Shown here piece after piece: positions 13,285-24,300 of a stretch of 64,000 bases of DNA. A program made the position numbers and the translations under genes. Source of the stretch: Tetranychus cinnabarinus (Eukaryota > Arthropoda > Arachnida > Trombidiformes > Tetranychidae); contig WHVY01000001.1 in the NCBI GenBank assembly GCA_022266195.1, forward strand, positions 8,742,001-8,806,000, written 5' to 3'. The notes beneath the pieces were generated by a model. It saw only the letters and a list, made by a program, of their open reading frames with translations, made no database searches and was not told the DNA's origin. Within the stretch, counting starts at the first letter, position 1. Each line of letters starts with the position of its first letter.

Positions 13285-15800
13285 CAGTAAAATTGCTCAG
13301 GCCTTGGAAAATTACATCTTTACACTATAAAAAGTTTAAGCCTTTATTTAACTTTAAAATTTTCATCTTTATAATCATTTTCGAAAAGATATTAAAGAAT
13401 TGATTTAGTGAAGTTTGAATATATTTTAGTGAGTATAACTTGAGAAAAGCCTACTTCATCCATAAGCGTAACTAACATTGATTCAACTTTTCAAACCATG
13501 GGCAGACAAGAAAGAGGCACATTTCAATAGATAAGAATTGCTTCTGATACAACTTCCCTAGATAAAAAAAAACAGTTGAACACTCGATAATTTTTAAGAA
13601 AAATTAATTTCGACTACAAATTGTTTAACATCTATATTTATCTTACAACTTTATTTAAGGTATCGCTTTTTGGTTTGGACTTATCATCCCATTGGAAACG
13701 AATTGAACAACTTAAAGGTTGGTATAATCATGACCAGGCAGTTATTAAAATATGGTGATTTAAGATGATGAGGTCAAGCTGGGTCCTCAAATTTGGTTAA
13801 ATAGCTTTATGATGTTTGTACGGGCAATCAGAAAGCTAAATAACCAAAGATGAGGAAATCAGCAACGAGATAATAATTATATATAAATATATAAAAAACA
13901 GTTAAAGAACGAACAATTGGTTGAATGGTTAAAACAAAAGAAATAATGGTTTTGATAAAAAAAGCTATAGACTAATTGATAGGAAAAACGTTTAGAAATG
14001 AACAGGTAGAAAGATGATTGTGAGATGATGTGGTCGTTGATGACGATGAACATGATGAAGACAGAGGATGATGATGATATAGCAATACCAATTCTCGTTT
14101 TTGCAAAAGTAACTAGATGGGAGAGAGAGAGAGAAAGTCATTGATAGGAAGGTATAGAGTGAGAAAGAGAGAGCAAACTGAAGTTAGGCAAATATGTAAC
14201 CAGAAAAAAATATTGAAAAGTATCTGTGGACGGGAGTCCGATGCAAAGCAACAGCATTATCAGATTGATTTCATCCAATAGAAAAATACCAATGAGGTCA
14301 CGTGGTAACCGTACTTTATCATTTCTGTCTCTCTTTCTGTCTCTCTTTCTATCCCTGTGTCTCACCTCACTCTCTCAACGCTTCAATGGGTGTATAACCC
14401 AACAGAGGGCTCTAAAACAAGAGTCGCTTGGTTATGGCAAGTTTCAAAGCACTTGGTTATTGCTCTTTCTTTTTCAAATATGGGGAAAAGACTTCAAAAA
14501 TGAGCGTTTTTCCTTTTATCAGTTCTTGGTATCTCTCTTTCTTTTTCTCTTTCTAAAACTGGAGAAACCGGTTTATCCGCATAATCCTAAAGTTTGTCCT
14601 AAGGGGTTCATAGGGATGAGGAGAATGTAGACTTGGTTTGATCTGGGTTAAAGCCCAGATCCTAGAGCCCGTTCTCCTCATCCCTATGAACTCCTTAGGA
14701 CAAACTTTAAGATTATGCGGATAAACCGGTTTCTCCGGTTTTAGAAAGAGAAAAAGAAAGTAGGAAAGAACAGATAGAAAGAGAGATAAAAAAGTAAAAA
14801 AAGAGGAGAGTGAGCGAGCAAGTTCGTATCGGACTTCAGTCCATAGATACTTCAATATTTTCTGGTTACATATTTGCCTAGCTTTATCTCTTTCTTCCTA
14901 TCACTTACTCTCTCTTTCTCATTCTTACTCTCTCGCTTTTCACTCTCCCATCTAGGTTCCATTGCAAAATAAAATCAAACGAATTGCTATATCATCATCT
15001 TCATCATCATCATCATCATCATCATCCTCTGTCTTCATCATGTTCATCGTCATCAACGACCACATCATCTCACAATCATCTTTCTACCTGTTCATTTCTA
15101 AACGTTTTTCCTATCAATTAGTCTATAGCTTTTTTTATCAAAACCATTATTTCTTTTGTTTTAACCATTCAACCAATTGTTCGTTCTTTAACTGTTTTTT
15201 ATATATTTATATATAATTATTATCTCGTTGCTGATTTCCTCATCTTTGGTTATTTAGCTTTCTGATTGCCCGTACAAACATCATAAAGCTATTTAACCAA
15301 ATTTGAGGACCCAGCTTGACCTCATCATCTTAAATCACCATATTTTAATAACTGCCTGATCATGATTATACCAACCTTTAAATTGTTCAATTCGTTTCCA
15401 ATGGGATGATAAGTCCAAACCAAAAAGCGATACCTTAAATAAAGTTGTAAGATAAATATAGATGTTAAACAATTTGTAGTCGAAATTAATTTTTCTTAAA
15501 AATTTTCGAGTGTTCAACTGTTTTTTTTTATCTAGGGAAGTTGTATCAGAAGCAATTCTTATCTATTGAAATGTGCCTCTTTCTTGTCTGCCCATGGTTT
15601 GAAAAGTTGAATCAATGTTAGTTACGCTTATGGATGAAGTAGGCTTTTCTCAAGTTATACTCACTAAAATATATTCAAACTTCACTAAATCAATTCTTTA
15701 ATATCTTTTCGGAAATTGTACGAAAAGACTAAAATTTTAAAGTTAAATAAAGGCTTAATTAACTTTAACTGGCTTTTATGGTTTAACAATTTTTACTGAA
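13285..15800. repeat. Large near-perfect palindrome (2.5 kb)
   Basis: The left arm (about 13335-14640) is the reverse complement of the right arm (about 14655-15765), centred near 14650, where GATCTGGG...CCCAGATC closes the structure with only six bases between. Stretches such as 13741-14065 and 15019-15355 match base for base apart from the length of an ATC repeat: four units on the left, with the right-hand repeat expanded (14991-15026). The left arm carries about 275 extra bases (roughly 14245-14520) not matched on the right. Outer edges are more diverged, but CAGTAAAATTG near 13285 and CAATTTTTACTG near 15798 may mark the ends. No transposase frame is seen. It may be a foldback-type or non-autonomous DNA transposon, or an inverted duplication homogenised by gene conversion. 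Confidence 0.9.
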
Positions 15801-16269
15801 GGCCTAAACGATTTCTATGCATTGGAAATCTAAAGGTATTGGCAGCAAAATACCAGAATTGCTTGATAAGTTAAGCAACAGGTAGAAAGCATAATAATCT
15901 TAGAATGCATTTAATCAGCACAAAGTTTGGCGCTTACTGAATTTTCTGCACAATCAACCCGGTCATTTCATGACTCAACTGTGTCACAGTGCATGGAAAT
16001 CTCATGAAAGCAATCCTCTCTATTTCAAATAAACCGGTTGATCACTTTAGTGATAAAAACAGAGCCATCTTTTGATCAAGGTGGATATTTGTTCTAGAAG
16101 CGGGCTTTGAATTATACACCTGTGAATCACATTACAATTTCACACGAGTTTCCTAGTTCTGTAGCATACTGGCTGTGTAATGTTGTCTGCTGCTTAGTAA
16201 AGGATGAGCCTGACTGAATGAGTCTCTTGAAGAAAACCTACTTCATTTGTAATTAATAAATTAACTTAC
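15801..16269. other. Flank between palindrome and SMG9 3' end
   Basis: About 470 bases of A+T-rich DNA holding the 3' untranslated region of SMG9 (minus strand). No further gene or repeat is supported. Confidence 0.5.
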
Positions 16270-17859
16270 TCAGAGCATAAGTCGAGCATAATCGGAGAAT
16301 ATTGTTGATTTACGAATCGAGTTCTCCCAATATCTTTGCGCATTGATTAGCCATGATTTTTCACATGTGCGTGAAGTACCTCGTTCATCATCATGGATTG
16401 TCGGACGGGATAATAACTTGACCAAATTAGGTGTTGCGTCATTTTCGTCGATAATTTCTTTAACATTAAAACATTCGCTTCCCAGAAACGATCGCAATGA
16501 TGCAAGTAAATTTTGCTTCTCTTCGTCACTTTTTATCTCAGGTATTTGGAATATAAGCTCAGCTTGATTTGTATCATTTCCCACCATCATCATTGCCGTC
16601 GCTATTAATTTGATCAAATTAATATCAATAGTCCAATCGTTTACAATAATAACATAATCTGAGACAGCCAAAAGAAAGCATAACAACTGCAAAGATGTTA
16701 TGAAGACGTTTGTTTCGGGTTCAGACGAGTCTGGGATAGAATTCGAAACTCCAGAACCATTTTTAATATATTCGTCTAAACAAGAGGCACTCATTAATGG
16801 CTGAGTAAGAAAATAAAATAAAACATTAGTAAACAGATCTTCGAGATTTATTTTCAATACATACCTGAGAATCTAATAGAAGAAATCTCTCCTGTGTAAC
16901 ATGGAGATCGACGCCGCGAGTAATATGTCTCAATAAATTATCCAAGTTGTTAGGATCTTTATGAGTTTTGAAAACATTTGCTCTCGCAATTCGATTGAGC
17001 AATGACGATTTACCAACACTTTGCATTCCTACGGCACTGACTACAGTAAACCCACCAGAACCTGAAGATTGTGCGTCACCAAAAAGAAAATCAGCGGCAG
17101 GATGTTCAAGAAATGACCAAGTATCAGTGTCGATGATTTTCATGATGATTGGAGTACCATCTATCATATCGGTCATCGTTTCTTCAGCATTTTGGTTCAA
17201 ACTGTTACCACCTTGGGAAAGTGTTGATACTGACTGATGTTGAGTCACTTGTTGGTGATTCTAGAGTTAATTCATGCACAAATGCGGATATACGAATGAA
17301 ACTTAATCGAAAAGCTTGTAATGTATAAGGTATTGAAGCTTTTAACTACCTGGGAATGTATCAGATGGACCGGAGTTGATGGACCAGAGGTAAGAGGGGT
17401 TGATGTCACTAGATGGGGAAAAGCAAGAGAAAGAGAAAAACAAGAGGATAAGAGTGTAACCTAATTGAATTAAAAATTTAATGACTGTTTGCTGGCATGT
17501 TAGGCATTTCACTAACCAGTATTTGACTGCTGATTATGGAGACTTGAATTGCTTTTTGAAAAAGATGTCTCCGAATGTTTAAGAATAGTAACACGAGGTG
17601 ATAAAGGCGGTGAAGCTGATGACCGCCGATGATGATGATGGTGGTGGTGATGATGGTGATGATGATGATTATGATTATGATCATTACTTCGTTCTCGTCG
17701 TCTTCTTTCCTCTCTCTTCTCTTCACGACGACTTCGACCTTCTTTTCTTGGCTCGTAAATTTCACCTATCGAATTATCTTTCCCTCTTCGATTAGAAGGA
17801 CCACCACCAGAGCCACCTCCACTGTTAGCTGAATTATCCGGCTTTCCTCTGATGTCCAT
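16270..17859 (-). CDS. SMG9: SMG9, nonsense-mediated mRNA decay factor
   Basis: SMG9 pairs with SMG8 and binds the SMG1 kinase, restraining UPF1 phosphorylation in nonsense-mediated decay. Four exons on the minus strand join in frame: 17859-17517, 17408-17350, 17260-16865 and 16800-16270, giving 442 residues (human about 520). The C-terminal G-like domain begins near residue 170. The phosphate-binding loop GMQSVGKS is at 212-219 and the strand LLLDSQ near 261-266, matching VFLDTQ of the human protein. VIIVNDW and a C-terminal SWLINAQRYWENSIRKS block also match the family. The N-terminal third is disordered, Arg/Glu-rich and Ser-rich, and has an uninterrupted run of about 13 histidines made by an ATC-type repeat read on the minus strand (about 17628-17680). 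The gene is divergent from the zinc-finger gene, with 1.0 kb between start codons. Confidence 0.93.
17628..17680 (-). repeat. Trinucleotide repeat coding for a histidine run in SMG9
   Basis: Interrupted ATG/GTG/ATT units on the plus strand read as CAT/CAC/AAT codons on the minus strand, giving a His/Asn tract of about 17 residues including 13 consecutive histidines. The same triplet family is common in the surrounding noncoding DNA, so the tract probably arose by repeat slippage. Confidence 0.85.
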
Positions 17860-18868
17860 AATTAGTCAATTTTTCACCAGACGAGAACCTAGAGTATCAA
17901 CACTAAATAAAACAGAAACACAGAAAATAATCTTTAGATCCTAGAATATCACTACAATAATGGAACAAAGACGAGGTGAGATTCAAGACATGAATTAAAT
18001 GAGCTTAAAAAATATTTACCTAATTAGATCGGGTTATTTATACTAAAATAGACTATCAACTTTGACCAACCATTGGTGAGGAGAAATATCACATTTTTTG
18101 AGGGATCATCTGTTGTGAGCAGAAAACCGGTGCTGATTGAAAATAGCAGTGTCGTAAATTGGTACTAAAATTAATTACACGAGGTAAACATTTGGTTGTG
18201 ATGAGATACTCAATTAATTATACATTGTATTAATCTTGAAATTACATGGAGTTATTTCATAGAAACTGCACCAGTCAAGAAAATTGTTTAATCAAAAAGT
18301 GTAAAAAGCATGCCCAAAGACCGTAAGTCTATGTTTGCCTTATGCTAACCATGCTAGTAAAACAACAAATGCCTGGATCATTTCTCTTTATCTATTCCTT
18401 TTCTTTCTTCACTTGTTATTTATTCATACTTTCGCAGTTACTTTTCTTCTCTTCTGTTTCAAAAAACTGAATTATTGTTGACGTTTATTGATTCTCGATT
18501 TTCTATTTTCGTATAGATGACAATATGTAAGCTGAATTAACTTGGACTATCATCATATCCAAAGGTAAGTGTATCTCTTCTAAAAGAAACTAACAGTATT
18601 ACAAAGTACTTCTCATTATCATACGATAGCTTACCTAACATCCTAAGTATATTTGTGAAAAAGCCAAGATTACTAACCTCATGCTATCCCTTTAAACTTC
18701 TGATTTTAAATTTAATACTAATACCTCTATTATTTTTCTTTCCTTACAGTGCAATTACGGACATCTATAAACACTATTCAAGCCCAGTCTCTCAACAATT
18801 AGCTTTAATGTGACAGACATATAACCAAGTTTATCTAATATTATCGATACCCTCCCTTATTCAACATA
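17860..18868. other. Divergent promoter region, SMG9 and zinc-finger gene
   Basis: One kilobase lies between two divergently oriented start codons and should hold both promoters. On the plus strand, AAAG|GTAAGT at 18565 and TTCCTTACAG ending at 18749 define a likely 185-base intron in the 5' untranslated region of the zinc-finger gene. No TATA box stands out. Confidence 0.5.
18565..18749 (+). other. Probable 5' UTR intron of the zinc-finger gene
   Basis: A consensus donor (GTAAGT) and a pyrimidine-rich acceptor (TTTTCTTTCCTTACAG) are 185 bases apart, with the acceptor about 120 bases before the ATG. The size matches short introns elsewhere in the window. Transcript data would be needed to confirm it. 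Confidence 0.5.
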
Positions 18869-19852
18869 ATGGAGTTGAAATGCAAACAAGGCTTCCTTAA
18901 TATTGTTGATTATGATGAAGACGCTGTTAAAGCTGATCATGATGATGACGATTTCAGTAGTTATGATGATGACGACGACGATAATGATCACTACGATGAA
19001 GATTTTATGCCCCCAGTTTCTTACCGAAGCATTGGCATTCAAACTCAATCCCCTTTTATGGTTGACAAAGCAATTCAAGTATTTATTCCTCGTACGAAAC
19101 CTTCTGAAAAAACGTGTGAGAAAACTTGCATGGCTGTCACGCCATCTTTAAGAAAAGCCCCAACAAATGGCCATAGATTGATGCCTAATATAGTTTATGG
19201 TGGAAAAACTAACTATTATGAATCTCCTTTAAACAGGATTAATTTTGCTTATGATCAAGTTGACAGTGAAATATCAAACCAGAATAATAATGAAAATCAC
19301 AAATTGATTGGTGCAGCCAAACGGAAACAAAAATCACCAAATGACGAAGCTACTATTAACAAGTTTAATAAAAAATTTGTTGGCGATGAATCTTACAAGC
19401 ACCAAGAAACTGATTCGAGTGATCTCAGGATTGGATTGATCTCATTTAATGATGAAGATCCAATATCTATAGATGTTGACACAAACCAAACCATGACGAT
19501 GGTTAACCGTTCAAACGATACTGCTGATGATGCCCTGGAAATTGATGATGAGTACATTTTTACTCACCACCCAACCGGCCTGGGATACCAAATTTTCAAT
19601 GAAAAACGTTCAATCAATAAAGAAATGATGGAACAGGTATTTGCGTCGGTTATCGGCAGAGAGGATAAATTCTATTTATGTTTATACCCACCGCACAAAG
19701 GATCCTGCCATTCTCATGCTGGTAAATCAACCAAAATTCGTGTTGTCAAAAATCATCTTACATCTCACCTATTTCTCTATCGATGTCGATTATGTGGCAG
19801 AACTTACAAATATTACAACAACCTTTTCAATCATTTCAACAAACACCCTTAA
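18869..19852 (+). CDS. Single-exon C2H2 zinc-finger protein, Asp-rich N-terminus
   Basis: A single open frame of 327 residues. The last 24 residues form a classic C2H2 finger: Cys306, Cys309, His322 and His326, spacing C-x2-C-x12-H-x3-H. Just before it, Cys-x8-Cys followed by HLTSH may be a degenerate finger. One full finger alone rarely gives strong DNA specificity, so the role is unknown. Residues about 15-45 are almost all Asp with a few His, Ser and Tyr, encoded by GAT/GAC repeats. GIQTQS and KAIQVF near residues 56-72 resemble dynein light chain LC8 binding motifs; this is only a motif match. The middle is polar and probably disordered. It starts 1.0 kb from SMG9 in divergent orientation. 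No known orthologue is recognised. Confidence 0.8.
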   Translation: MELKCKQGFLNIVDYDEDAVKADHDDDDFSSYDDDDDDNDHYDEDFMPPVSYRSIGIQTQSPFMVDKAIQVFIPRTKPSEKTCEKTCMAVTPSLRKAPTNGHRLMPNIVYGGKTNYYESPLNRINFAYDQVDSEISNQNNNENHKLIGAAKRKQKSPNDEATINKFNKKFVGDESYKHQETDSSDLRIGLISFNDEDPISIDVDTNQTMTMVNRSNDTADDALEIDDEYIFTHHPTGLGYQIFNEKRSINKEMMEQVFASVIGREDKFYLCLYPPHKGSCHSHAGKSTKIRVVKNHLTSHLFLYRCRLCGRTYKYYNNLFNHFNKHP

Positions 19853-21338
19853 CATCGCTGCGTTACTTTTCACATGGAAATTTTTCAAGACACAATATAT
19901 TTCGTCCTCTCACAGCTTGTAATAGATATTCCATTAGAATTGTTCACTAGTTCAGCCAAATTGAATTAATTCGACACTCCCAGTGCTATAATTTTTAATT
20001 AATCAATGTTTTTTTAATTATCACACATTTACCCAACTATTTTACCAAAAAATGCCTTAACCAGTTGCTGATAGCAACAAAAAACAATTTGTTTGCCATT
20101 TCAATCTCAACAATAATCTATAAGTTAATCATTTCGAACCAAATCAAAGAAATGTTTCTTTTATAATAATCCTATGAATCCTAGTTCCATGCCTTCATAG
20201 TCAAAGCCTGTTATTTGTTATTACCCATGTTTCATCAAGTGCAAAATCAATGAGCTAAAAATTACACCTAATCATACACAGGCAAATAAAACATCTCAAT
20301 TCAATTTAATCTAAACCAATAATTCTCAACATTTCTTTATTTATTGTCTTCTCAAAATAGATCCAGAAAACGAAGCAGAAAAATTCATGCTCAACTGAAA
20401 AAAACAATTTTCATGAGTCTAAAGCAATTTCAAAATTATCCAAAATATAGATTCAACTAGAAAGTTAATTCTCAACATAAACATAATTAACATTAACTCT
20501 TTAATATTCAATCAACAATCACTTGTTAGCCAAACAAAAACCTAAAGAAGTAAACTCAACCCAATCGAAATACAAAACCGTTAACTATCATTAGCTATTA
20601 AACCCAGAAGAAACCAGAAATTGACCAAAGTAATTAACTCGAAACACTAAATTAAGAATGAAAAATTTAATAACTAACGTGTAAATCTTTTGCTAATAAA
20701 ATCAATGGTTAAAAATCAAAATCTGAACCTAATTGCAAATAACATCCCAAGACAAAAAGGAGGAGAATAGTATTTTTTGAGTTACTCTTCATGCTAATTT
20801 CATTGCTTCTTTATCGTTCTTTTTTCTCATCCTTCTCGTCTTTCTTTCTTTTCATCCTTTCCTACATATCATCCTCATCTTCATCCTCGTCTCTCCCCAT
20901 CCTCTTCTTCCTGATGTAAAATTTAACACTAAACTCAAGCGTTAGCAGTTTTCTTGTACCAAAAATCTTAGTGTTTATACTTTTTTTCACTGCTACAGTT
21001 TCATTTCATTTTCAACTAGTAACTTATTCAATTAATTTATATTGCAATTAATATGGTTTAATTTCAATCATTTCATCTTAATCTTTTATAATCTTCATCA
21101 GTTTCATTTGTATTAGTTCAATATTTTGTGTGTTCATGGATTAGTTTCACCACTTGATCACGGTTTAAACAAACTCAAGTGAAATCCGATATTTATGGAA
21201 ACAATTTGTTATTACTTTTAATATTAGTCAATTGTTAAATTATTAGGTGTTAATTTGTTAATTTCAATGTTGGTTATTGACCATTTTTAATCTACTGTTA
21301 AATTAATGTTGATTATTTAACTACAAATATCAATCCAA
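19853..21338. other. Intergenic region between zinc-finger gene and collagen IV
   Basis: Very A+T-rich. It must contain the 3' untranslated region of the zinc-finger gene (an AATAAA occurs at 20285) and the promoter and 5' untranslated region of collagen IV. A pyrimidine-rich stretch lies at 20810-20915. In many animals a second collagen IV gene sits head-to-head at this position; no minus-strand collagen exon is present here. Confidence 0.6.
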
Positions 21339-24300
21339 ATGAAACATATAAATATTCACATCTTACTATTTCTTGTGACAATATGTCTTTCAACCTTAAC
21401 AAACTCGGTAAGTAATTTTGACCCATTCAACTGACTGATTGCTAGATAAATATGTAAATTGTAAGCCATTAATTGACTAAAATATCAACTCTGAAATGGA
21501 TAAATCGATTGCCAACAATTTCATCTCAATAATTTCAGCTTCATTTGTTTCAATCGCTTTAGTTTTGCTGTTTTATTAACCATTGATTCTGATTTTCAAT
21601 AAAATATTTAAAATCTAAATTTCGTTAAATTTTAGTTTGACTTCATCAAAAGCTATTAATTTTGCTGATTTGGGTTTGTTTACATATGTAGACTAATTTC
21701 TGGTGAAATACAGAACTGCTTAACCAGAAATCAAAGCAATTTCAATATATAGATGGATGATGAGGATGATGAAGATAGAGTAAACTGTAAACTATTTGAA
21801 TTTGCATTTGTTTTTAATAATTTTACTGGTAAAAGCAACTAATTTGAAGCTGAAGAGACTCTAGACTGATCTAAATTTAGGTTGTTTAAGTTACGAGTTT
21901 GCATGGTTATTGCTATAAGTACAACATTTATACGGTTTACTAGAGAAGATGAAGATGCAAAAAGGATAGGAAAGGGAAAAAGTAAGAGAATGAAGATGAT
22001 TTCCTTTCGAAAATTGCTAAGACATAAGGATCTTGTTAACAGTTGCTGGATCAAAATCAAAATAAACATAAAAATGGGAAGAAGGAAGTGAACATGAAAA
22101 ATGCGAATAGCCATTAGTAAAGCCAAGTAAACAAATTATGTGCCAGTCTAGCTATACTGACCTCTAAGATTGATATTTGATCCTTGTAATTTGTTGTGTG
22201 AAGTCCTTACTATGGACAGGATAAAAAATTATACATCTCAGTCCTGCACTAATGATAGCGAAGACATAACATTACTTTTTAACATTGCGCTCATTGGAGT
22301 TGCTTTTATGCTCAACGGTTCCTGTTTGCATTGAGAAGGATATGTTAATTGAGATGAAATTTTGTCTGTTCATCTGAAATTGATTGGAAATTGTAAATTT
22401 GGCTATGGATTGAGTGGAAATTTGAAGGATTTATCATAAAATGAACAGTTTAACTAAGATTTGTCTAAATTTAGAGTTTAAAGGATGAAAGTTAACATTA
22501 TTTTAGCAATAAGTGAAGTCTAATTATTTGTTGAGGCTCTTACAAAAAGTCACAATTATCTGATAATTTAGACTCTGCTAGTTTTGTAGGGGAATGAAAA
22601 CTGAGTCCACTTGTACAATTTAAAAGTTTCTTTGATAAACAGTCTTTGAGAAAATCGAGTTCGAAGTTGAAACTTCGATCGCTTTTTGTCAAGTCGTTTG
22701 ATTTGATTTTTTAGTGAAACTCATTTTGCTGTTTTAACTTTTAATAGGCAACCAGAAAATGTACATGTTTCGAGAAATAACATTTTCTGTTCCCTTTAAA
22801 ACAGATTAGTTCGATTTTTAATTAAACCGACGCAATTCTGTGACCATAAAAGTTACATTGCTGAAACTTATTATTGACCCATAAGAATTGTTAGTGAATA
22901 TCACGCTATCAATATTTTTTTCAATTAGTCAATAGTTCTCTTGATTTTTGCCATTAACCAGAAAACTTTATACCACGATATTTCGAGATTGGTGGTACAT
23001 AAAATCACAATTATTTCACTAATCCAATCCTTTACTGCACATTATTTCAATAGAGTCGAAAAACTTTCCGTTTCCGCATTTGGATTACGATATTTGGGTT
23101 TTAAATGGGCGAGAAACAACTTATTCAACAAAATAAACTCATATTAATGCATATCTTGGTAAAAGAACCAATTTTCTGGTTCAACTTACAATTGAAATGA
23201 AAAGAATGCTGCCAAAGGCTCGAACATTTGAGTAGAGACTTTAGACTTATTGGGATTTGTAGGGAAATAAAAACTGTGTCCATTGGTGCAATTAAATAGT
23301 TTATCCGATGGACATTTTCTTAGAAAATCAAGGTCAAACTTGGAACTTCGATCGCGTTTTGTACAGTTGTGTGACTAAATTTTTTGATGAAACACATCTG
23401 GCTTATGTAAATTTTGATAGGCAACCAGAAAATGGTCTGATTTTGAGTAAAAACATCTTCTGTTTCTTTTAAAGCAGATCAGTTCGATTCGCAATTAAAC
23501 CGATCGCAATTTGTGATCATAAAAGTTGCATGGCTGAAACTTATTTGTGACACTTAAAAATTATTTGTAAACATCATAATTCGAATGATTTTTTTCAATT
23601 AATCAATAGTTCTCTTGATTTTGGACATTGGCCTTAAAACTTTGTGTCTCAATATTTTGGGATCCGTAGTCTCTACAATCATCAATTTTGACCAAGTATT
23701 AGAATGCATTATGGGCTATAACATAAATTGACTAAATAACAAATAAAAGGTCAGCTTATCTATTTAAAAATGAATATTCTTTCAACACATAGATTCATAT
23801 TTGAATACCATTTAACTTTATAAATCAAGTCACAGATCTGACAACTAAAGTTTTACGATGCTATAACTTTGTTTGTAGGATCTTGAATAAATGAATATTT
23901 CAATCTGTTTTAGCCCACCATTCATCCTAATATTTGGGCAAAAAATGATGGCTGTACAGACTAACAATCTCGAATTATTGAGACTCGAAGTTTTGAAGAA
24001 AATGTCCCAAATTAAGAGAAATATTGATGGATTGCGGAAATTATTCAATCTATGATGTTTACAAGCAAGTTTTATATACTGATGCGAAGTTTCAGTTCTC
24101 TAATGGTTGCGGTCACAAATTGCGATCGGTTTAATTGCGAATCGAACTGATCTGCTTTAAAAGAAACAGAAGATGTTTTTACTCAAAATCAGACCATTTT
24201 CTGGTTGCCTATCAAAATTTACATAAGCCAGATGTGTTTCATCAAAAAATTTAGTCACACAACTGTACAAAACGCGATCGAAGTTCCAAGTTTGACCTCG

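Noticed and set aside
14226..14855. 134- and 100-codon frames sharing a KPVYPHN-type segment.
   Set aside because: They are the two arms of the same palindrome read in mirror frames, so the shared peptide reflects DNA symmetry and not a protein family.
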